NCBI GenBank assembly: GCA_009602725.1
Contig: WELB01000274.1
Span: 29,573-93,572 of the forward strand
DNA length: 64,000 bases
Origin: Spirogloea muscicola
Taxonomy: Eukaryota > Streptophyta > Zygnematophyceae > Spirogloeales > Spirogloeaceae
Direction of reading: 5' to 3'
The notes beneath the pieces are model-generated. The model ran no database searches, was not told the origin of the DNA, and saw only the letters and a list, made by a program, of their open reading frames with translations. Each line of letters opens with the position of its first letter. Positions within the stretch are counted from its first letter, which is position 1. A program made the translations under genes and the position numbers. Shown here one piece after another: positions 1 through 11,632 of this stretch.

Positions 1-2
1 CT

Positions 3-6
<4 letters not shown>

Positions 7-84
<78 letters not shown>
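7..84. repeat. (CT)n microsatellite
   Basis: About 39 uninterrupted CT dinucleotides. It lies in the presumed intron upstream of the Rab exon. Nothing suggests a coding role. Confidence 0.97.
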
Positions 85-89
<5 letters not shown>

Positions 90-299
90 CCGCGCTCATT
101 GCATCTCTTACACCTTCCTGTGGTTAACACTCTTTTTCTCTCTCATTATCGGATCTTAGCTTACAGCAATCCTGCATCGGCCTGCCTCTGTCCGTCCTGC
201 CTCCATCCTCTTGCTGGCCGCCTGTGTCCATCACACCGCCTTTGTTGACTAGCATCTCCGGCCAGCCTTGCACCCACCTTCATCCTGACATGATATCAG

Positions 300-813
300 G
301 TACCGTGCTATCACATGCGCTTACTACCGCGGTGCCGCCGGCGCTCTGATTGTGTACGACATAACAAGGCCAGCAACGCTGGCGAGCGCGCCACGGTGGC
401 TGGCTGAGCTCCGTGCGGCGGCCGGCGGCACTGTGCGCATCGCACTCGTTGGCAACAAGACGGACCTGGCGCGCACGAGACGTGCGGTGCCCGTCGCCGA
501 TGCCGAGGCCTTTGCCCGTGCGGAGGGCCTTTTCTTCACCGAGACATCGGCTGCGGACGCGTCCAATGTCGACCGCGCCTTTGCTGGCGTTCTTGCAGAG
601 GCGTGTGCCGCGCTTGGTCGCCGCCCTGTTGCTGCCGTTGCCGCTGCTGGCAATGGCGACGGAGATGCCGCATCGGCGGCGCCCAGTCGCGGTGTGGCCA
701 TCCAGCTTCCAGGACGCTCAGCATTGGCCAATGATGGCACACCTGAGGCCGCTGTCGCCGCTCCGTCCCATATTGCTGCACGCCGCACCTCATCTGGCTG
801 TTGTGGCGCTTGA
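300..813 (+). CDS. Rab-family small GTPase (RABA/Rab11-like), last exon
   Basis: Rab GTPases switch between GDP and GTP forms to direct vesicle traffic. This is the 3' exon only. A splice acceptor (ATATCAG) ends at 299, and the frame then opens with YRAIT-AYYRGAAGALIVYDIT, the end of switch II and the following strand as in Rab11/RabA proteins. Next come the guanine-base motif NKTD (inside LVGNKTDL) and the G5 motif ETSA. The variable tail is Ala-rich and ends SSGCCGA before the stop at 811-813, a double-cysteine geranylgeranylation signal of the CCxx kind. The P-loop (G1) and effector loop must lie in exons left of the window. The length after NKTD is normal for the family. Family assignment is firm; the exact subclass is inferred from the YRAIT-AYYRGA run and the CCxx tail. 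Confidence 0.88.
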
Positions 814-2213
814 CCAGTTTAATCGAGATGCCAGAAGCCGACCTATGCTTCGACAGAGGTCGTGGAAGCCCACCCCACAACCTCACCGCTCGCTGGCGAG
901 ATCACGAGCTCACCAAGGACCAGCAGGTGCCAAAGCCACTGCGCCATGGCCCTCAGCTCCAGTGTGGGCCTAATGAGCGGCCCGGAGTTTAGTGGTGTGC
1001 CAATGACAATGCCTTGGCTGCGCAGCTAGGGCTGGCCAAGAGCGGGTATGAGGTATCACATAGGAGTGTTGGTCGCTTGATAGCCTAGGCCTCGTGATAC
1101 CATGTTTTTAATGACTTATTCTTTGGTTGCACCGCATGGACAGAACTAGGAGCTTGTCAGCTCCGGAATAGCTCCCGGGGTGTCATGACCAGGCAAAAGA
1201 CACCCTGTGCCAAGAGAGTGCCTCGAATGTAGCAGATATTGACCAGGATGCAGGCTTGCGTAGACCATATGCTGCATGGGACACAGTTTCTTCCAGATTT
1301 GATAGTTGCTGAATGGAATTTCATACCCAATGGCATGTGGCGCTTGTGTTGATAATCAGACATTTCAGAACGTCTGATACACCGATAACGAACATTTCTG
1401 TAGCTGTACAAATTTTAGATCAATCCGTCTTCTTGTTGCCATAAGGTCTTCAAGATACATATGACTAGCCATGCACATCTGCTTTGAGGTACCTCACTTG
1501 TGCACCGTACATGTTTACAACATGATACAGCATTGACCTGTATAAAGACAATGGTGTACGACTTTCTCACCCTTGGCAATGATGGTACACGTCTCTTCCC
1601 CTTTCACAAGCTGCTTGCCAAAGTGTAGCACCAACGCTCTGATTGCAAGACAGTTCCTTTTACATCAAGAAAAATGTTCCTATGTGTGTGATGAGACATG
1701 CGTGAGTCGTCCTTTCAATCGGGTACCGAAGCCACAAGAATTTCGGATGTACTCCAATACTGCAGCCTGCTTTTTGGGTTCATGTCGACTTCTCATGTTT
1801 GTGAAGTACAATGTCATGGACCTTATCAACCCTCAATGTTCAACCCTCAATGTAAGTGCTATGTAGCGTCGTCTATCATATGCCATGCTCTTGTGTTACT
1901 CGGAGACAGATGCTTTTGTATTCATATAAGTTATTCACGACGCGTGTTTTGGGTAAAACCTTTGGAAATGTTGTCTTATTGCGTCATGCTTTGCTAGCTG
2001 GCTTCACGGACATGATACATGCACTGCGAGTAAATATGCCAGGGCACACGTGAGCCATGCAGATCGCCATCCCCGAGCGCTGAGATTACAAAAAAGCACG
2101 GTACGACCACTCACAAGCATGGCAATCGGTGAGTGACTAGCAGACGATGGAACTGAGTACAACATCGACTACCCGGAGGTAAGCTAATATCAGGAGTCCA
2201 ATAAGTGTCCGCT
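814..2213. other. 3' flank of the Rab gene, no gene seen
   Basis: The first few hundred bases are probably the Rab 3' UTR. After about 1100 the sequence becomes AT-richer than the rest of the window. Short open frames occur on both strands but none shows a recognisable domain, splice structure or repeat-element match. Confidence 0.5.
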
Positions 2214-2714
2214 TGTGACGTTCTGATCCCTATACACTCATTTAGGGGTTAGTACGTCCTTATTGGAGGAGTTCGGACCTAGGGAATTTTGGGACTACCC
2301 CCCTACATAGTGAAACGCCAGCGCACACGGTGCATACTCACGCACATGGTGCAGCGGAACTCTTACCCAGATGGCGGCGACTCTACTGAGGGTCTGGCTT
2401 AGTAGCTGTCCCCAGACGGGGCGCAGCCATGGCACTTACGGAGAGCCGGCGATGTCCGCAGCGATCGAGCTGCGGCGACGGGCTGAGCAGCAGACGGTAG
2501 CAGCAGGGCTGTGGCGGCGGCTGCGGCAGCAGGCAAGCAGGCCTGTGACTCTCTCGGCGTCACTGGTCCGACTGGTCAGTCTGGCCTCGGCCTACTACTG
2601 ATAGCGTTCCACCTGCCACCCCTCCCCAGAGGGTGTGACTAGGGTCGGCCCAGGGCCCACCTTCAGAGGGGCGGGCCCAACAATGGGGATGCCGGGTCCC
2701 ACCGTCGGAGAACA
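2214..2714 (-). mobile_element. LTR family B, partial copy
   Basis: Starts TGTGACGTTCTGATCCC and matches the copy starting at 35182, including the block reading GACTACCCCCCTACATAG and the (CAG)-rich stretch near 2500. Sense orientation is minus, because the CTTCCGCTGC-type box lies on the minus strand. The right end is not sharp. It is a fossil LTR without internal region. Confidence 0.7.
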
Positions 2715-2727
2715 ACATGCGCGGCCA

Positions 2728-2900
2728 TATTGACTGGTGGCTGGGAGAGGCCAGCCCAAAAGGAATGGACAAGGACAGAAGAAGCCTGGGTGCTAAGTGC
2801 GAAGACAGCAGCAAGGGGACTCTCAGTAACCTCTAGTCAGAAGATGCAAGTCTTAATAGCTAGACGGCGGAGAGGGCGGGCCTCACGAGGGTCGGTCGCG
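2728..2900 (-). mobile_element. LINE 3' tail copy (5'-truncated)
   Basis: On the minus strand it reads the LINE C-terminal peptide end (DLHLLTRGY then stop) followed by the 3' UTR motif TTGTCCATTCCTTTTGGGCT. It is very close to the copy at 49740-49925. It is a 5'-truncated copy of the non-LTR element whose long body lies at 45.3-49.1 kb. Confidence 0.75.
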
Positions 2901-3000
2901 GGGACATGTCACGTCCACGTAAAGACCTCGAGGATATCGCAAGACAGGGGTCACGCCAAGCGGCACAACGCTGGCGGGAGAAGTGATACAGAAGTGATAC

Positions 3001-3762
3001 TGTGACATCTCTGTTCCTAATCACACAGTTAGGGTCAGAATGTCCTGTTTGGGTTTCGGACACAGGGTGTTTTGGAGACAACCCCCTTACAGAGTGGAAC
3101 GCCAGCGCACACAGCGCACACATACGCGCACAGAGCGCAGCGGAAGTCTTACCCTGAGGCACCGCCAGAAGGCGGCGACTCACCGAGGGTCAGCGGCTGT
3201 CCCCGCAAGGGGCGCGGCCATGGTACTTACAGAGAGCCGCCGAGGCCTGCAGCGACGAGCTGCGGCGACGGGCTGGGCAGCAGGCGGCAGCAGCAGAGCT
3301 GTGGCGGCGGCTGCGGCAGCAGGCAGCAGCAGGGCTGTGCCTCTCTTGCCGTCACGGGTCCGACTCCCCAGTCTGGCCTCTGCCTACGACTGATAAGCGT
3401 TCCATCTGCCACCCCTCCCCTGAGGGTGTGACGAGGGTCGCCCCGAAGGTCCTCCCCCGGAGGGGCGGGCCTGACAAGGGAATACGACGGACCTGCCGGA
3501 CGCTGCCGCGCGCGAGCGAAGCAGCGCCTGGCGGATGGAGACAACTCCCGGACTATGCCGCGCGCGAGCGAAGCAGCGCCTCTCGGACAGTACGACTGGC
3601 GGACGATACCGCGCGGTCCGAAGCCCGGGGTTTCGGACCGTACTTAGCTATACGGGGTGTAGCAGACTACCCGCACCGTTTGGGACTCCCAAACGGTAGA
3701 TACGACACGATCATGTTAGGTTACCGGCACCGTTGGCACTCTCAAACGGTGAGAACGTTACA
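3001..3762 (-). repeat. Family A LTR (3' LTR in element sense)
   Basis: Begins TGTGACATCTC and ends GAGAACGTTACA on the plus strand. It aligns base for base over most of its length with 10860-11627. It carries the conserved hairpin-plus-CTTCCGCTGCGC module near 3140-3180 (minus strand), a CAG/CTG-rich block, and a GC-rich duplicated block around 3490-3600. Confidence 0.93.
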
Positions 3763-5662
3763 TACCTTCCTACTTACATGTTCACGTCCTCGGGAAGAAG
3801 GGAGCACTACAGAAGATACTGGACGATGGAGAGAAAAGACAATGCCTCCTGTCAGATACTCGTGAACGAGGGAAGGACAATCGGCAAGATTGACCGCAGA
3901 TTCCCATGTACGGTGCTCAGGCGCATAGCCCAGCCACTTGATAAGGCACTCACGGGACTTACAACGCCCACGGAGATGGGCCCGGTGGACAAAGTCTCCT
4001 CCACTTGATCCTTTTCCTCGTTGTCAAGAACGAGGGGAGGTGGGGGCGGTTGGACACGGCCATCCGTATGGTATAGCTTGAGCTGAGACACATGGAGTTG
4101 CCATTATACCGGTGTATCAAGCTCATATGCGACCTTGCAGACCAGGCGCACTACACGAAAGGGTCCAACCCACTTTGGCAGCAACATTTGCGTACCCATT
4201 GCCCGCAAGGCTAGGGGCATAGTGCTCAATAGCACTGGGGCACCCACGTCGAAGGACACATTCTTGCGACGTATATCAGAATACTGCTTGTGCCGGATGT
4301 GAGCAATTGTCAAGAATTGCCCTCCGCTGAGCCTCCAGGAGGTCACCGGTGAGGCTTACGGCGGCCGGAACGCGCTCCGACCTCCCCACCTGCGAAGGTG
4401 ATCGGGGATGCTGACATTCAGGAAGAAGGGTGTGCTTTTATGAGTCATGAAAGGCGTTGTTCACAGCATATTCGCTGGAGCAAGGTACTCGTCCCAGTCA
4501 CCCTGACTGAGGTTTACAAAATGCCTTAGGATGGCTGCCAAATCCCACTTCAACCTCACAGTCTGACCGTCTGATAGTGGGTGGAAAGCTGTGGACATGG
4601 ATTGCTTGTACTGCAGTTTCCATACTCGGTCCACAGACATGCCAGCAAGTTGGCAGGCGTGGGAGAGCGTGCCGTACTACGCTGGCAGGTGGCGCAAGTC
4701 CTCACAAAGACTACTGGACTTACAAGCCCGGCCACCAGAGAAGAAGCTTTTATAACTTTTCTTGGCTTTCCAATCACCAAGTGACCACTGTACTGAGGCT
4801 TATGCGTCTCGTGCATGATACTAGTGCGCAAGGCATTGCAGTTGGGCACCACAATGGCGTCACCTCGCCACCAGAAGCCTTGGTCACATACTACAGTGCG
4901 TGGGCTGTGCCATACCCATCACAAAGACGCACATACAGCTCAGAGAGGTTGGTGGTGCACTGCCGAGCGGCCCCAGGGGCAGGCCGCACGTCTGCGGTCT
5001 GAGCCCTTGTGGCACACAAGACAGGCGCCACAGCAGCCCCTACAATGTTGCGGCCACCGGGTCCGCAGCATTGTCACTTCCAGGGTGGTACCCACTGGAT
5101 TGGAACGGTACCGAACTACTAGCTCACCAATACTGACGCCTGCTCGTTTGCTGTTGTGTGCGAAATACGGTCGACTGGCTATGGCCCGTTACAACCGTAA
5201 TTTCAGCACCCTTGAGATAGCATCGCCACACACGGAGGGCGTGCACAACAGCAAGGAGCTCTTGCTCTCCCCGTGGGTGAGATGCGCCCGGCAGGACTGA
5301 GGAGGCGAATCTCAAACGCTACGGGTTGACCCTCCTGCAAGAGAACGGCAAATGCCGATCAAAGAGGCGTCACACAATATATGACTACAATGGAGCGCCT
5401 TCTCGAGGCAAGGCCCAAAACAGGTGGGAATACTAGAACCCGTTTTGAATTTCCTCAAAAGCCCGCGGGCATTTGGACGTCCACCCCAGGGTACGTCCTT
5501 ACGAGTGAGCTTCGTAAAAGGAGATGTCATACTTCCGTGTCCTTGCAGGAATCCTGCCAGGAACGGGTATACTGTGCGAATCCTCGAAAGGAACGCAACT
5601 GCGGCACATTCCGTGGCACTTAGCCAGTCCTTTACGTCAGTCTCTGCAGACAGATGCAGCAT
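3763..5662 (-). other. Family A pol remnants: RNase H, integrase
   Basis: Minus-strand fragments show, from right to left: end of RT and RNase H (ILCDASL at 5312-5662; GEQELLAVVHALRVWRCYL at 5124-5315); the H2C2 integrase zinc finger with the pair CATCQRS (4556-4852); and the integrase C-terminal GPF/Y region (LPKWVGPFRVVRLVCKVAYE, 4104-4346). Identification is by these family motifs. The region is a degraded fossil. Confidence 0.85.
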
Positions 5663-8024
5663 GATTGACTACTACTTTTGGGGTCGACGCGAACCCTGTC
5701 TTTGCCCACATATGCCCTACTACTGGTGACATACACTCGGCAGACAAGTGATTCTCATGTTGCAAAGGCAGCACGAGCTGCAGGTGCAGTACGTGATCCT
5801 CGGGTGTCATACGAACACCGGTGTGTCATCCAAGTATACCAGCACAGAGTCATACTATGGGGCAAAGACTCCCACTGTCACAGCCTGACACGGGGCTGGA
5901 AGTGTGCGAGCGGCGCACGACAAGCTACCTCGGAACGTTCCCAGGCGTGATACAAAGGTGGTGATGAGCTCTCACAAATCGAGCAAGCAAAGCACGCTTG
6001 CTTCTCCACGACGATCACACAGATCATCAATGCCAAGCAGAGGGCATTGGCTCTTGACAGTGAGCTTGTCTAGAGCTCGATGCTGGATGCACATCCAACT
6101 ACTACCACAGTGCTTCACAAGGAAGCGGATAGGTGCACCATACAGTGACTTAGAGAGCTCACTATGCCCGTACTCTAGCAAGTCCGCCACTTGGGATTGC
6201 AGCTCTCAACACGCGAGAGTACTCAGTCGAGACAGCAGGCAGTACGGCGGCAGAGCGCCGGACGGCATTGAGCCACGTCGAATGAGGGGGCACCCGTCCA
6301 GAGGAGTTCGGAGAATACATCCAACTACGTCGGTGACTGATTGTCAAGAGCCGCACCAGGTGAGGCAATCACACGTACTACAGAGTCAGGGGGAGACTCC
6401 TTACTGATAATCAGAATCAGATACACAGCCGAAGCTGGCTGCGTGTGAAGGACATCTTCAACAACAGCTGTTGGTCGCAGAGTGCTAAGATGCTGTTCCA
6501 AAGCATCCGTCACAAGTCAACCCTTTGACTTTGACAGTGAAAAGGCGGAGACAAGCACTCACCCAGAGTACTCTGAGGCACTAGCCAGCTGCAGGCATCG
6601 AATGCCGGCAGCTTTCCAGCTATGAGTTCACAGGAATACTCAGCACTTAGCTGGACCAATGCTTCAATCTTCGCTATCCAGCAAGAGGGCCAACGTCACG
6701 GGCCACTCGGGCAGGACACCGAGACCCCACATGGTCTCGTAATACCCGCCAAGTGTGGCATGACACGTGGTCATCACAAGGGGTATACCAGCGAAGAATT
6801 GACCAAGCAGTGGCTGCAGAGGGCGTTGGCAAATCTGCCAAGCTTGGCTCCACAAGCTCACTCAACCCATAGCTGTGACATCACATTATCAAACAGCTGC
6901 AGAGAGTCAAGGACTGCCACTGGAAGTAGGTGAAGTGACACCGAAGGGCGACTGACCAGGGCCCAAGGCCTTGAGGTCGATGAGTGAAGCATTCCTGACC
7001 CTGAAGAGCACAGTCAAGGGTCAGTTAGTCCTTTTTGGTTTCGGTCGCTGGGGTTTAGAGACCAACCCCCAGCACAGAGAAGCACCACGTGTACTACGCA
7101 GCGGAATACCTTGCCCTGAGGCACCGCCGACAGGCGGCGACTCACCTCTCAGGTACGGGCCAGCAACTGTCTCCAGTGGGAGCAGCCACAGTCTACTTAC
7201 AACAGGAGAGCCGATGAAGATCCGCAGCGACGGGTTGCGGCGTCGGGCTGCAGCAGCAGGCAGCAGCAGGCCTGCGTGGACGAGCTGCGGCAGCAGGCGG
7301 CAGCAGGGCTGCGCGCCTCTCTCTCGCGTGGGCTTCACTGACTTGGACCGATTACCCTGAGCCTGGCCCTACTTGTAGTGCTGTCATGCGCGAGGGCGTC
7401 GATGCGAGATGAAGTCGATAAACTGATGTAAGGACAAAAGCTGACGTAAGCAAGCCATGTGATACACAAACCAAACAAGAAGTGGTTGCGTTGGCCAGGC
7501 TGCCAAGAAGACAGTCCGTCAGGAGACCAGCGCCACCAGTCGTTCATCTCAGGCAATGTCAACAAGGAAAAATTAGAGGTCCAAATCGGAACCTGTAACT
7601 TATCAAAGAGTGATCGGACAGACTCGGCTAGAGTAAGTAACCCAACTTGTGTGGCTTATAGATCAGACCACGGCTTTCGTAACGAAGTGTGTGGACCCCG
7701 GCTTGGTAACAAAGTGTTCGAACTCGGCTTTAGTGACAAGTGCTCGAACCCGGCTTTGGTAACCAATGTCCGGACCGCGGCTTTTGTAACCCGGCGTAGA
7801 TATGCAAGCATGCAAGATGCAAGAGCACTGACTCTAGCAACTGATGCAGCAATGTACTCGACCACGATGTCAGTACTGGGCAAGACACCGCAGACTTAAT
7901 GACCTCAACTGTCAGGTCTAGACAGACAGACAAACGATGGCAGCTCTGTATGCGAGGCTGCTCACCGCGAGTCTTCAAAGACTTCTCGCAGTCGTATGCG
8001 GGTCCAGGCTAAGCTCCACTGGCT

Positions 8025-8149
8025 GCCGTCTGCCGTATGCTCTACGCGCTACGCTCTCTGAGTGCAGGCGCGGACGCAGGCGCGGGGCCGTCTGCCGTAT
8101 GCTCTACGCACTACGCTCTCTGGGCGCAGGCGCGGACGCAGGCGCGGGT
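8025..8149. repeat. Two-copy tandem repeat, 62-bp unit
   Basis: The segment starting GCCGTCTGCCGTATGC at 8025 recurs at 8087 with a few changes. It is part of Z copy 1. Confidence 0.85.
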
Positions 8150-8502
8150 GGCGCAGGTCTGGGCAAGAGGGTGAAGATTGCCGAGCGGACTGCTCGGCTC
8201 GGGCCGCTCGCTCCGGCTTGAGCCAGGCGCTGTGGCAGCCGCTGGCTCCGGCTGGGCCAGGCGGCATATTCGCTGGCGGCGCCGACTTGGGTCGGCACTG
8301 TAGAAGATGCTAGCGCTGCCTGATAGGCCAGGTGCGCTGTGGCTACACTGGTTGGCTAAGCTGCTTGGCCGGCCCTGCGTGGGCCAACCACAGGGCCCAG
8401 GGGTCAATCCGCCCTTGGGTGACGAGCTCCAGCCGTCCACTCCACAATCGGATGGTTGTTGTCGCGCGTGGGCTCGGGCCCTGGCCGCCGCGTTGTCGTT
8501 GT

Positions 8503-8602
8503 CGCCGCTGCTTCGCGGTTGCTTCGTCGCCGCTGCTTCGCGGTTGCTTCGTCGCCGCTGCTTCGCGGATGCTTCGTCGCCGCTGCTTCGCGGTTGCCTC
8601 GT
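8503..8602. repeat. Four-copy 25-bp tandem repeat
   Basis: The start CGCCGCTGCTTCGCGG recurs at 8503, 8528, 8553 and 8578, an exact 25-bp period. It is inside Z copy 1 and appears private to that copy. Confidence 0.92.
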
Positions 8603-9232
8603 CGTTGTCGTCACATCTGAAACGCGTGACTCAGCCGTGGAACACACGTGTCAAGCCAGGTCAGCTGTCCTTAGTCAAATCGACACAAATAAGTAGTCGA
8701 CGGGATATCACACGACAGTGCTTCAAGTGCCACCCTCCCCAGTGGTCTCTGGGAGGTTCGTCTCAGGGCCCACCTTCGAGAAGGCGGGCACGACAAGGGG
8801 AATCTAGTACGTGGGCAGACCACGCGGCTCCCGTCCGGAAGCGGCGGCCGTCCTGCGGCGCCGCCGAGCGGCGCCCTGCGGCACCGCCGTGCGGCGGCGC
8901 CCTGCGGCGCCGGCTTGCGGCGCCGCCAGTGGGTCACGGGTGTGGCGCGGCGTCACGAGCGCGCCACACGTGTCACATACACGTCATTATGAGGGTGTCG
9001 GCAGATACCAGAATATGCCGAGGAGCTTCTCTGCGGAAGTCCAGGATTCGCCACCTCGCGGCGCGCCTGCACGTCACATCGTCAGCAGGGCGTCACAGCG
9101 CGCGACACCTCGCGCGGGTCGCTCGCGCGTCGCACGCGCGTCGCATGCGTCAGGCACGTGCGCGTCAGCGCTTACACGATAGCGCTTAACTCGGACTTGA
9201 GCGTCCCATAACGGCGGGGACATTACAATGAG

Positions 9233-10849
9233 GATGGCCGAGCCGACAGCGACATTCATCTTGGCACTGAATGCCAAGCACCATACGGCCAGCGCTTGGA
9301 GTGTGCAACTCAGCACAAAGCAGGGTGAGGACGCACCAGCCGCCAACACCGGAGGTACGGCAAGGCGAGTGCCAAAGCAGGATTCACCCATGCCGAGGCA
9401 TCACACAGTACCGATCTCACCACGAAGTCCACGACATCCATGGGCAGATAGCCATACTTTAGGCCAGCTTAGAACGGGTTGTACCACACCAGGGCCCATG
9501 TCTCACACACTAGACAAATGGGTACTGGCCAGCTCTTAAACACAGCAGCACAGCTGATAGCTGATATGCAGGCCATGTTGGGCGGTTAGTGGCACACAGA
9601 CCACTTGTTGCCCAGATACTTTGCCAAGTGAATGGCATGCTGTACATATGGTCAATGAGCTTGAAAGAAGTTCCCGTTATATGAGATCCCCAGGGGTGGA
9701 CTTCTTCACCGGAGCTTGCCACAAGGCAGGGTCCCACACAGAGAGGTGGTCACATGTTCCACGCGGGATGTGAAAGGTGTGCCGTACAAGCAAGCCATAC
9801 CTCTATCTCAAAGTCAGGTGTTGAGGCTGCTCCTGGTTGCTTTCTAGCCGACACGGCAGGTGGAGATGGCTGGGCACGTCCAGTCGCAACTCCAGCAGCA
9901 ACACAAACAGGTAGACATGGCTAGTAGAAACGGCTGGACACACCCCAGTCGTGACTACGGGTGCAGCAGGTGGAGACAGTTGGGCACATCCAACCGAAGC
10001 TCCGGCAGCACCAGGCACTTAGCCGACAGAAGATGCAGGGATTGCTCAGCCCACAACAGGGGCGAGCAGATTGCACACCTCATAGCAACCAACTCCCACA
10101 AACGGGCTTTACGACCAGGTCTCCTTGGACCAGCAGCCTCATACTGCTCCAACAAGCGCACAACGCGCTGCGCCTCCTTGGAGTCGGACGTCCAGGGATG
10201 GCAAGTGGAGCCCCGACAGCTCATCAAACCACTGCCTTGACTTTAGCAGGTTGAACAGCCGGCAGAGGGGGACTAGGTGGCGCGCTTGAGTCAGCCGACT
10301 CCATGCCTTTACGCCAACACACTGAGGGATCGAGTCAGTGGCAGCTATAAGACATATGCTGAGACAATACTACCACAGAGTTGCTGAGCAAGTCCCGTGC
10401 TTTAGGCAGGCATAGCAAAACATGATAGCTCGCCAGATCATACCCCCAAACAGCAAAGCTGTAAAAGCGGACCGAGGGAGGGCACCAAGCGAGAGTACAG
10501 ACCAGCGCCTGGCCGACAGTCAGATTGCCGCCCACCTGCAGCACCGGGTGCTATGCCGTGCTTCATAGGCCAGCTACACACCGGGCACAGGTGGTTACGC
10601 AGGCGAAATACTGACCAGGCAATGAAGGTTGCCGCCGAAAAGAAGAGCCACTCAGCATCTTGAAGACCCGGTGCTTGGATGTCGAAGGCGAAAGGGTGGC
10701 ACACTTGCCGCTTCGCCGATGACGACTCCACGTACACACTGGAAAATTTCACGCTTACAGAGAAAAATTAGTCCAGCATTCAGAAGGATCCTTGCACTGT
10801 CAGCAGTAGAACACAACCTTCTACGTGACTGGCTAGATGCAAGAACTCC
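9233..10849 (-). other. Family A gag and leader remnants
   Basis: On the minus strand around 9955-10227 the peptide SKEAQRVVRLLEQYEAA resembles PAEVQRLVRLVEQIANA in the C-element gag (22685-23308) and AGEVQRIALLMQDHAAA in the D-element gag. This supports a gag identity. The leader next to the primer site (10560-10850) matches the leader at 37180-37480 of another A copy. Degraded fossil. Confidence 0.65.
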
Positions 10850-10858
10850 CTGATACCA
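10850..10858 (-). other. Primer-binding site of element A
   Basis: CTGATACCA on the plus strand is TGGTATCAG on the element strand, complementary to the 3' end of initiator-Met tRNA. It sits one base from the LTR at 10860. Confidence 0.9.
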
Positions 10859-10859
10859 A

Positions 10860-11627
10860 TGTGACATCTCTGTCCCCAATCACACAGTTAGAGTCAGAAC
10901 ACGTCCTGTTTGGATTTCGGACATAGGGTGTTTTGGAGACAACCCCCTTACAGAGTGGAACGCCAGCGCACACAGCGAACACGTACGCGCGCAGAGCGCA
11001 GCGGAAGTCTTACCCTGAGGCACCGTCGGAAGGCGGCGACTCACCGAGGGTCAGCAGCTGTCCCGGCAAGGGGCGCGGCCATGGTACTTACAGAGAGCCG
11101 CCGAGGCCTGCAGCGACGAGCTGCGGCGACGGGCTGGGCAGCAGGCGGCAGCAGCAGAGCTGTGGCGGCGGCTGCGGCAGCAGGCAGCAGCAGGGCTGTG
11201 CCTCTCTTGCCGTCACGGGTCCGACTCCCCAGTCTGGCCTCTGCCTACGACTGATAAGCGTTCCATCTGCAGCCCCTCCCCTGAGGGTGTGACGAGGGTC
11301 GCCCCCAAGGTCCTCCCCCGGAGGGGCGGGCCTGACAAGGGAATACGACGGATCTGCCGGACGCTGCCGCGCGCGAGCGAAGCAGCGCCTGGCGGATGGA
11401 GACAACTCCCGGACGATGCCGCGCGCGAGCGAAGCAGCGCCTCTCGGACAGTACGACTGGCGGACGATGCCGCGCGGTCCGAAGCCCGGGGTTTCGCACC
11501 GTACTTAGCTACACGGGCGGGGTGTAGCAGACGACCCGCACCATTTGGGAATCCCAAACGGTAGATACGATACGATCATGTAAGGTTACCGGCACCGTTG
11601 GCACTCTCAAACGGTGGGAACGTTACA
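10860..11627 (-). repeat. Family A LTR (5' LTR in element sense)
   Basis: Starts TGTGACATCTC and ends GGGAACGTTACA. It is the partner of 3001-3762. The GATAC duplication follows at 11628-11632. Confidence 0.93.
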
Positions 11628-11632
11628 GATAC

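Larger units (their letters stand above)
7382..8717 (+). mobile_element. Z element copy 1, 4-bp TSD GTGC
   Basis: A 1336-bp insert splits the C1 LTR. It begins TGTCATGCGCGAGG and ends ATATCACACGACA. The 4-bp duplication GTGC lies at 7378-7381 and 8718-8721, and the C sequence joins cleanly across it when compared with the copy at 25279. No protein domain is visible. It contains two tandem repeats (8025-8149 and 8503-8602). It could be a solo LTR of an otherwise unseen family or a short terminal-inverted-repeat element. Confidence 0.85.
6985..9227 (-). mobile_element. Solo LTR, family C (C1), TSD ATGAG, holding a Z insertion
   Basis: Starts TGAAGCATTCCTGACC and ends GGCGGGGACATTACA. The 5-bp duplication ATGAG lies at 6980-6984 and 9228-9232, and the family A internal sequence continues on both sides. 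No internal region or second LTR is present, so it is a solo LTR. Its own length without the Z insertion is about 900 bp. Confidence 0.92.
3001..11627 (-). mobile_element. LTR retrotransposon family A (Ty3/gypsy), two LTRs and TSD
   Basis: Two closely similar LTRs (3001-3762 and 10860-11627) face the same way and enclose an internal region. The 5-bp duplication GATAC flanks the whole unit (2996-3000 and 11628-11632). A primer-binding site next to the right LTR reads TGGTATCAG on the minus strand, so the element runs right to left. Internal parts in that order: gag-like, then RNase H, integrase zinc finger, integrase C-terminus. That is the Ty3/gypsy order. A C-family LTR (6985-9227) is inserted in it. 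The element is broken, with many breaks. The near identity of its LTRs suggests moderate age, and older than the C insertion. Confidence 0.92.

Noticed and set aside
324-788. Minus-strand open frame over the Rab exon
   Set aside because: It is the antisense shadow of the Rab coding frame, which has clear GTPase motifs.
1157-1411. Open frame of 84 codons right of the Rab gene
   Set aside because: No domain, no splice or start context, and normal length for chance.
8332-9189. Plus-strand open frame of 285 codons
   Set aside because: It crosses the boundary between Z1 and the C1 LTR and has only low-complexity Arg/Ala/Ser content. It is chance openness in GC-rich repeats.
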